Origin: Picocystis sp. L7
Taxonomy: Eukaryota; Chlorophyta; Picocystophyceae; Picocystales; Picocystaceae
Length of the DNA: 64,000 bases
Direction of reading: 5' to 3'
Assembly (NCBI GenBank): GCA_020975725.1
Contig: QXJR01000020.1
Coordinates: 248,001-312,000, forward strand
Every line of letters starts with the position of its first letter. Within the stretch, counting starts at the first letter, position 1. Below are positions 59,517 to 64,000 of the stretch, piece after piece. The translations under genes and the position numbers were made by a program. The notes under the pieces are model-generated. The model was not told the origin of the DNA. It did no database searches and was given only the letters and a program-made list of their open reading frames with translations.

Positions 59517-60404
59517 AGGTTCGTCCCGCCGGGGGGTCCCATGGTCGTTGTTTTGCGATCGTCGGCCCTGCGGAAACCCGCCACCCGTTCGGCCTTTCCC
59601 TCCAATCTCGGCGGCCGGTTGTGTGGGTCCCGTCATCCGACGCGTGCGTCCTGTTTTTCCCTTGCATCATGCATCCATGCGGGGGTGTTGGAACCGTCCC
59701 GCGCCACCTTGGGTTCTCTGCCCATGCAACCAGGTTGCGTACGTTGCAGAACCGTGCACGTTTCCATTGAATAAGCGGTTCCTCCATCGCACCTCTTCCA
59801 GTTCGACCCATTCCCCAGGTTGTGTCCGACCCTTCCATCCATCCCGTCCCTGGGGGTGTTGGAATCCCTTGTGTTTTCTCCACCGATCGGACGACCCCGC
59901 CCCATTCCCCTCCGGTCACGTGCCACACGTTCCTTCGTGGACCGCCTGTCTTTCCGGTCTTCGATCGGTCCCTCCCCCTTCGTGTCGGGGGGAGAGGGGG
60001 GCGTCGGGGTCCAGGCGACGTGGCACACCCCAGGGCCACACACGATCCGAACTGGGAGAGGGGGTCCTCGGGTCTATCCGGACCGTACCCACGACCCGAC
60101 GAGGACGAAACGGAGAGCAAGACGTCCTCGACGGCGAAAGGAGTTCCGGGACGAGGTTCGGAACGCGGGGATCCTCCTTCCCTGTGCCGCAGAGGATCCT
60201 CTGTCCCCCTGTTTCCTTTCCTCCGCGTCCTTCGTCCTCCGTGCCCCTCCCCTCCCATCCCTCCCTTTCGATCCCGTTCGTCCTTCCAACTGTCCGATCG
60301 AGCGTCCCTTCTGATCCTTCCTTTCGAACCCGATTCGCATCGGGTCCCAAAGGGGGAGGTGGCGGCCGACGTCTCCTCCATTCGACACGACGAAGGACGT
60401 GGCG
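59517..60404. promoter_or_regulatory. Intergenic region upstream of plastid EF-G
   Basis: These 888 bases lie between genes on the same strand. CCCTTTCGAT at 60261 and CCTTTCGAACCC at 60321 lie 145 and 85 bases before the EF-G start. No gene is seen, although GC-rich frames stay open. Confidence 0.55.
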
Positions 60405-62624
60405 ATGGCGACGATGGCGACGGAATTCGCGGGCCTGAGAGCGCCAAGAACGGTCCAGAAGGGAACCAGACGCACGCCACGCCATGCCATACGGTCGTGG
60501 AGCGTGCAGGCGAGCGCCTCGGGACACGAGGCGCGGGTGTTTCCTCTGGAGAAGTACAGGAACATCGGGATCATGGCACACATCGACGCTGGAAAGACCA
60601 CCACCACCGAACGCATCCTGTTCTACACTGGAAGGAGCTACAAGATCGGCGAAGTGCACGACGGTTCGGCCACCATGGATTGGATGGAACAGGAACAAGA
60701 GAGAGGGATCACCATCACCTCCGCCGCCACCACCTGCGAGTGGAAGGACCACCGCGTCAACATCATCGACACACCGGGACACGTCGACTTCACCCTCGAA
60801 GTGGAACGCGCGCTGCGTGTGCTCGACGGAGCCGTGGCCGTCTTCGACGCCGTCGCCGGAGTGGAACCGCAGTCCGAGACCGTGTGGAGACAAGCGGACA
60901 AATACGGAGTGCCCAGGATATGCTTCGTCAACAAAATGGATCGCACCGGTGCCAACTTCTTCCGCACCAGGGACATGATCGTGGAGAACCTCGGGGCCAC
61001 CCCTCTCGTCCTGCAGCTTCCCATTGGTTCGGAATCAGACTTTGCAGGCATCGTGGACCTCATCCAGATGAAAGGAATCGTCTGGAAGGGAGAAGATCTG
61101 GGGGCCAGCTTTGAGACCATAGATATCCCAGAGGATCTCAAGGAGCAAGCCGAGGAGTACCGCGAAACGCTCATCGAGACGGTGGTCGAGCTGGACGAGG
61201 AAGCCATGGAGGCGTTTTTCGAGGGCAAACAGCCCTCGGAGGAAAAGATTCACGAGCTCATCCGAAAGGGAACCATCGATGGAAACTTCGTGCCGGTCAT
61301 TTGTGGAACCGCTTTCAAAAACAAGGGCGTTCAACCCCTTCTTGATGCAGTCGTGCGGTACCTGCCTGCGCCCACAGACATCCCGCCGGTGGAGGGAACG
61401 GCCATGAATGACGAGACAGTCAAGATGACCCGCTCTGCTGGTGACGACCAGCCTTTCTCTGGACTGGCCTTCAAAATCATGACGGACCCTTATGTGGGTA
61501 CTCTGACCTTCTTGCGGGTGTATTCCGGGGTCCTGGAGTCCGGCACGTACGTTTTGAATTCCAACAAGAACAAGAAGGAGCGCATTGGGAGGCTGCTTCA
61601 GATGCACGCAAACTCGCGCGAGGACGTCAAGTGCGCGATCACCGGGGACATCGTGGCCATTGCGGGTCTGAAAGACACCATCACCGGCGAGTCCCTCTGT
61701 GACCAGGACAAGCCGGTCGTGCTGGAGCGTATGGACTTCCCAGATCCAGTGATCAAGGTTGCCATCGAGCCCAAAACCAAGGCGGACCTAGACAAGATGA
61801 CCACTGGTCTCATTAAGCTGGCTCAGGAGGATCCCTCCTTCCACTTTACTCGCGACGAGGAGACCAATCAAACGGTCATTGAGGGAATGGGGGAGCTGCA
61901 CTTGGACATTATTGTGGATCGCCTAAAGAGGGAGTTCAAGGTGGAGGCCACCGTGGGTGCTCCTCAGGTGAACTACAGGGAGTCGATTTCGAAGAAGCAG
62001 GAAGTGCGCTTCACGCACAAGAAGCAATCTGGTGGGGCAGGCCAATTCGCAGATGTTCAAATTCGCTTCGAGCCACTGGAAGCTGGGAGCGGGTTCGAGT
62101 TTGTGTCTGACATCAAGGGCGGAGTTGTACCAAAGGAATATATCCCTGGTGTGCAGAAAGGTCTTGAAGAGATGATGAGCGGCGGTGTGATTGCCGGTTT
62201 CCCGGTGGTGGATGTCCGCGCTACCCTCTTTGACGGCTCGTACCACGATGTCGATTCGTCCGTGCTTGCCTTTCAGCTCGCTGCGCGCGGCGCGTTCAGG
62301 GAAGGCATCCCCAAGTGTGGGCCACGTCTTTTGGAGCCCATCATGAAAGTGCAGGTGCTCACTCCGGAGGAACACATGGGTGACGTCATCGGTGATCTCA
62401 ACTCTAGGCGTGGGATGGTCACGGAACTGGCAGACAAGCCTGGTGGTGCCAAGGTCGTCAATGCTTTGGTTCCACTGTCAGAGATGTTCCAGTACGTGTC
62501 CACTTTGAGAGGGATGACCAAGGGAAGGGCAAATTACACCATGTTTTTGGAGAAGTATGATGTCGTTCCATCCAACATTCAGAAAGAACTTTCCGAAAAG
62601 TTCAACTCGAAGGTCAGTGCTTAG
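60405..62624 (+). CDS. fusA: Plastid translation elongation factor G
   Basis: The 739-residue protein starts at ATG 60405, or three codons later. The first 45 residues are a typical plastid transit peptide ([20 protein letters not shown]). The mature part has all GTPase motifs: [13 protein letters not shown] (58-70), [45 protein letters not shown] domains II-V follow ([56 protein letters not shown], and [20 protein letters not shown]-like at the C-terminus). It catalyses translocation on plastid 70S ribosomes, and works with the uS13 encoded 7 kb away. It is bacterial/cyanobacterial type, not the cytosolic EF-2 or mitochondrial mtEFG type. Intron-free. Confidence 0.96.
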   Translation: MATMATEFAGLRAPRTVQKGTRRTPRHAIRSWSVQASASGHEARVFPLEKYRNIGIMAHIDAGKTTTTERILFYTGRSYKIGEVHDGSATMDWMEQEQERGITITSAATTCEWKDHRVNIIDTPGHVDFTLEVERALRVLDGAVAVFDAVAGVEPQSETVWRQADKYGVPRICFVNKMDRTGANFFRTRDMIVENLGATPLVLQLPIGSESDFAGIVDLIQMKGIVWKGEDLGASFETIDIPEDLKEQAEEYRETLIETVVELDEEAMEAFFEGKQPSEEKIHELIRKGTIDGNFVPVICGTAFKNKGVQPLLDAVVRYLPAPTDIPPVEGTAMNDETVKMTRSAGDDQPFSGLAFKIMTDPYVGTLTFLRVYSGVLESGTYVLNSNKNKKERIGRLLQMHANSREDVKCAITGDIVAIAGLKDTITGESLCDQDKPVVLERMDFPDPVIKVAIEPKTKADLDKMTTGLIKLAQEDPSFHFTRDEETNQTVIEGMGELHLDIIVDRLKREFKVEATVGAPQVNYRESISKKQEVRFTHKKQSGGAGQFADVQIRFEPLEAGSGFEFVSDIKGGVVPKEYIPGVQKGLEEMMSGGVIAGFPVVDVRATLFDGSYHDVDSSVLAFQLAARGAFREGIPKCGPRLLEPIMKVQVLTPEEHMGDVIGDLNSRRGMVTELADKPGGAKVVNALVPLSEMFQYVSTLRGMTKGRANYTMFLEKYDVVPSNIQKELSEKFNSKVSA

Positions 62625-62717
62625 GAGTAGCAGCAATGCTGGTGCGTTCTCTTCCGCATAGGGTTCGGAGGTACGAAAGAACTGCATCGCTTGTGTCAAT
62701 CCAAATTTCATTTCTTT

Positions 62718-63506
62718 TCACCGCCCATCCGAAGCCCCGGCCAAGCGTGCTGAAGAATTGGGAGTGTTTCTTCCCGGTGTCTCTTTCACTGAAGAAGGCT
62801 CTCGTGTGACTACCTTTTTCTCATCACAGCGGTCTGTGATCCAGAGAGCACCCAGGAAGTTGCAGAGCAGTGTGATTGCCACCACTAGGTTCCCGAACGA
62901 GTCCCCGCAGCCTGGCACGGTCCAAGGCGATGGCCAGAGATGGCCTTTCAGTGGTACGCGCCGCCATCCTTGTCCGCAATCTATCATGGCCAGTGGTCTG
63001 TGCAGCATCACAGTTCTTGATCCAGATCCGGGCGCTGGGTAGCGCGCATGGATGGGCCAAGCTGCATCCCAACTCGCATTTCCAGAGTAACTCGAAAGGT
63101 GGCAACTGGTGGCCAGGTGCGCTGGCACTTCAATGGCCGCATCGCCACATCCTTGCGCCATTTGTGAGGATCGTATCCCACGAAGCAGCTCGAAGTCGTC
63201 TGCGTACAGCTCCTTGGGCAGTGGTTGCAGCACGGCGTAGATGCAGTGTTTCCTGTTTCCCGACACCACCAGCTGTGGTGCTTCCTTGGCGGCACGACAT
63301 CGCACAGATGCCTTCCAGGTGCGATGAAATCCCCTTCCTTCCACCTCCCAACGGTCCAACACGCACGCTTCCCCTTCTGGTTCGTCCTCTACGACGTCGG
63401 AAGCCGCCATCGCCTGCGCCGAGGAGGACGCGCGCCTCGACGCCGTCGATATTCCGCCCCTGTGGCAAGGCGTGGATGGTGGACATGGGAGGATGGAATC
63501 CCGCAT
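62718..63506 (-). CDS. PIGX: PIG-X/Pbn1 homologue, GPI mannosyltransferase I stabilising subunit
   Basis: The protein is 262 residues from ATG 63506, or 230 from ATG 63410. It keeps the PIG-X pattern: GFHRTWKASVRCR (GFHR block), then LPKELYADDFELLRGI (cf. LPxGLYVDPYEL), AIEVPAHL, WPIHARYPAPGSGS (cf. LPVHxRYHRP), TVMLHRPLAMIDCG and a single membrane segment near the C-terminus (LVVAITLLCNFLGALW). PIG-X is an ER type I membrane protein that stabilises PIG-M, which adds the first mannose to GPI anchors. No clear signal peptide is present with either start, so an upstream exon may be missing. It converges on EF-G, with 93 bases between stops. Confidence 0.75.
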   Translation of the reverse strand: MRDSILPCPPSTPCHRGGISTASRRASSSAQAMAASDVVEDEPEGEACVLDRWEVEGRGFHRTWKASVRCRAAKEAPQLVVSGNRKHCIYAVLQPLPKELYADDFELLRGIRSSQMAQGCGDAAIEVPAHLATSCHLSSYSGNASWDAAWPIHARYPAPGSGSRTVMLHRPLAMIDCGQGWRRVPLKGHLWPSPWTVPGCGDSFGNLVVAITLLCNFLGALWITDRCDEKKVVTREPSSVKETPGRNTPNSSARLAGASDGR

Positions 63507-63518
63507 CCTGTCCACCAC

Positions 63519-64000
63519 GAATGGTGCAAGTGGACGTGGTGGTCATGACCACCACGGGATTCGTAGACGAGGACCATAGATGTGGAAGGTACAAGTGGAA
63601 GGCGCAAGAAAGGAAACGCGGCCTCGGGCGTTCTCGCGTGGGCGTTGCCAGGTCCAACAAGGGAAGCATGGGGAGCCCATCTCAATCGTACGACGTGTGA
63701 TAGGTGAATCCATGGCACACGCGTCATGGACGGTCTGTCCATCTCACCAAGGGACGGAGATGAGATGCAAGGAAGCGAGGTCCGTCCTCGGATGGACATT
63801 GTGCCCGATTAATGGAGAGGAACGGTCCACCCCACCTCCCTCTCCATCAGGATAGACACCCAAGGGCCTTGGCTCGTCGCGTTCGAGACACTCTTTGCGC
63901 CTCTTTCCATCCCCGCCATCCATCCACACGCTCGACCATGCCACCTTGGATGGCACGTGCCTGCTCTCTAGCTTCTCCTCCACCTTGTACCTTGTATTCC
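63519..64000. other. Window end, no gene seen
   Basis: The last 480 bases contain no recognisable gene. A minus-strand open frame of 79 codons (63744-63983) has no similarity I know. The missing 5' part of the PIG-X gene, if any, would be here. Confidence 0.4.

Overview
The window reads as nuclear DNA of a small, gene-dense eukaryotic alga with a primary plastid, most likely of the green lineage. Ferredoxin, plastid EF-G, plastid uS13, a fibrillin, a MET1-like PDZ/TPR protein and a pseudogene of plastid GapA all carry simple transit-peptide-like N-termini with no secretory signal in front. petF and rps13 being nuclear argues against a red alga or glaucophyte. Epsin, Mediator, SPT5, condensin, a PIG-X homologue and spliceosomal introns show this is not bacterial. 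I cannot name the genus.

About 28 genes lie on both strands, many as divergent pairs sharing a promoter and as closely spaced convergent pairs. Most are intron-free. Nine or ten carry one or two short introns (71 to about 420 bases), usually close to the start codon, with donors such as GTGCG, GTGAG or GTACG, a CTGAC branch-point-like motif and a CAG acceptor. Reading frames were joined by donor, acceptor and phase for petF, CCP, SPT5, the gene at 37039, the rhodanese, squalene synthase, the deoxynucleoside kinase, rps13 and the gene at 59057.

Layout. 0-5 kb: deleted GapA pseudogene, gene-free stretch, fibrillin, tandem array. 5-13 kb: condensin II subunit G2, gene-free AT-richer stretch, RINT1-like protein. 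13-25 kb: petF, cytochrome c peroxidase, DNAJC7-like TPR/J protein, SPT5. 25-37 kb: coiled-coil protein, MET1-like, epsin, group II PLP decarboxylase, glutathione transferase, plastid NicO-type transporter, Mdm35/TRIAP1, MED18. 37-44.8 kb: unknown two-exon gene, plastid rhodanese, NT-C2/LysM protein, KAPA synthase (bioF), squalene synthase. 44.8-54.4 kb: gene-free stretch, LysR-type regulator, SPX-RING E3, deoxynucleoside kinase, plastid uS13, 5S rRNA. 54.4-64 kb: ALO-type flavin oxidase, CHI-fold protein, small conserved protein, plastid EF-G, PIG-X homologue.

The genes do not form one pathway. Themes are plastid function (petF, uS13, EF-G, MET1, fibrillin, rhodanese, CHI-fold, NicO), core transcription and chromosome biology (SPT5, MED18, condensin II), membrane traffic (epsin, RINT1-like) and metabolism. 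The most distinctive items are a nuclear LysR-type regulator with a putative plastid-targeting N-terminus, an NT-C2/coiled-coil/LysM fusion, a KAPA synthase ending in a PTS1-like tripeptide, and a CCCTTTCGAA motif that recurs, sometimes as tandem repeats, in many promoters.
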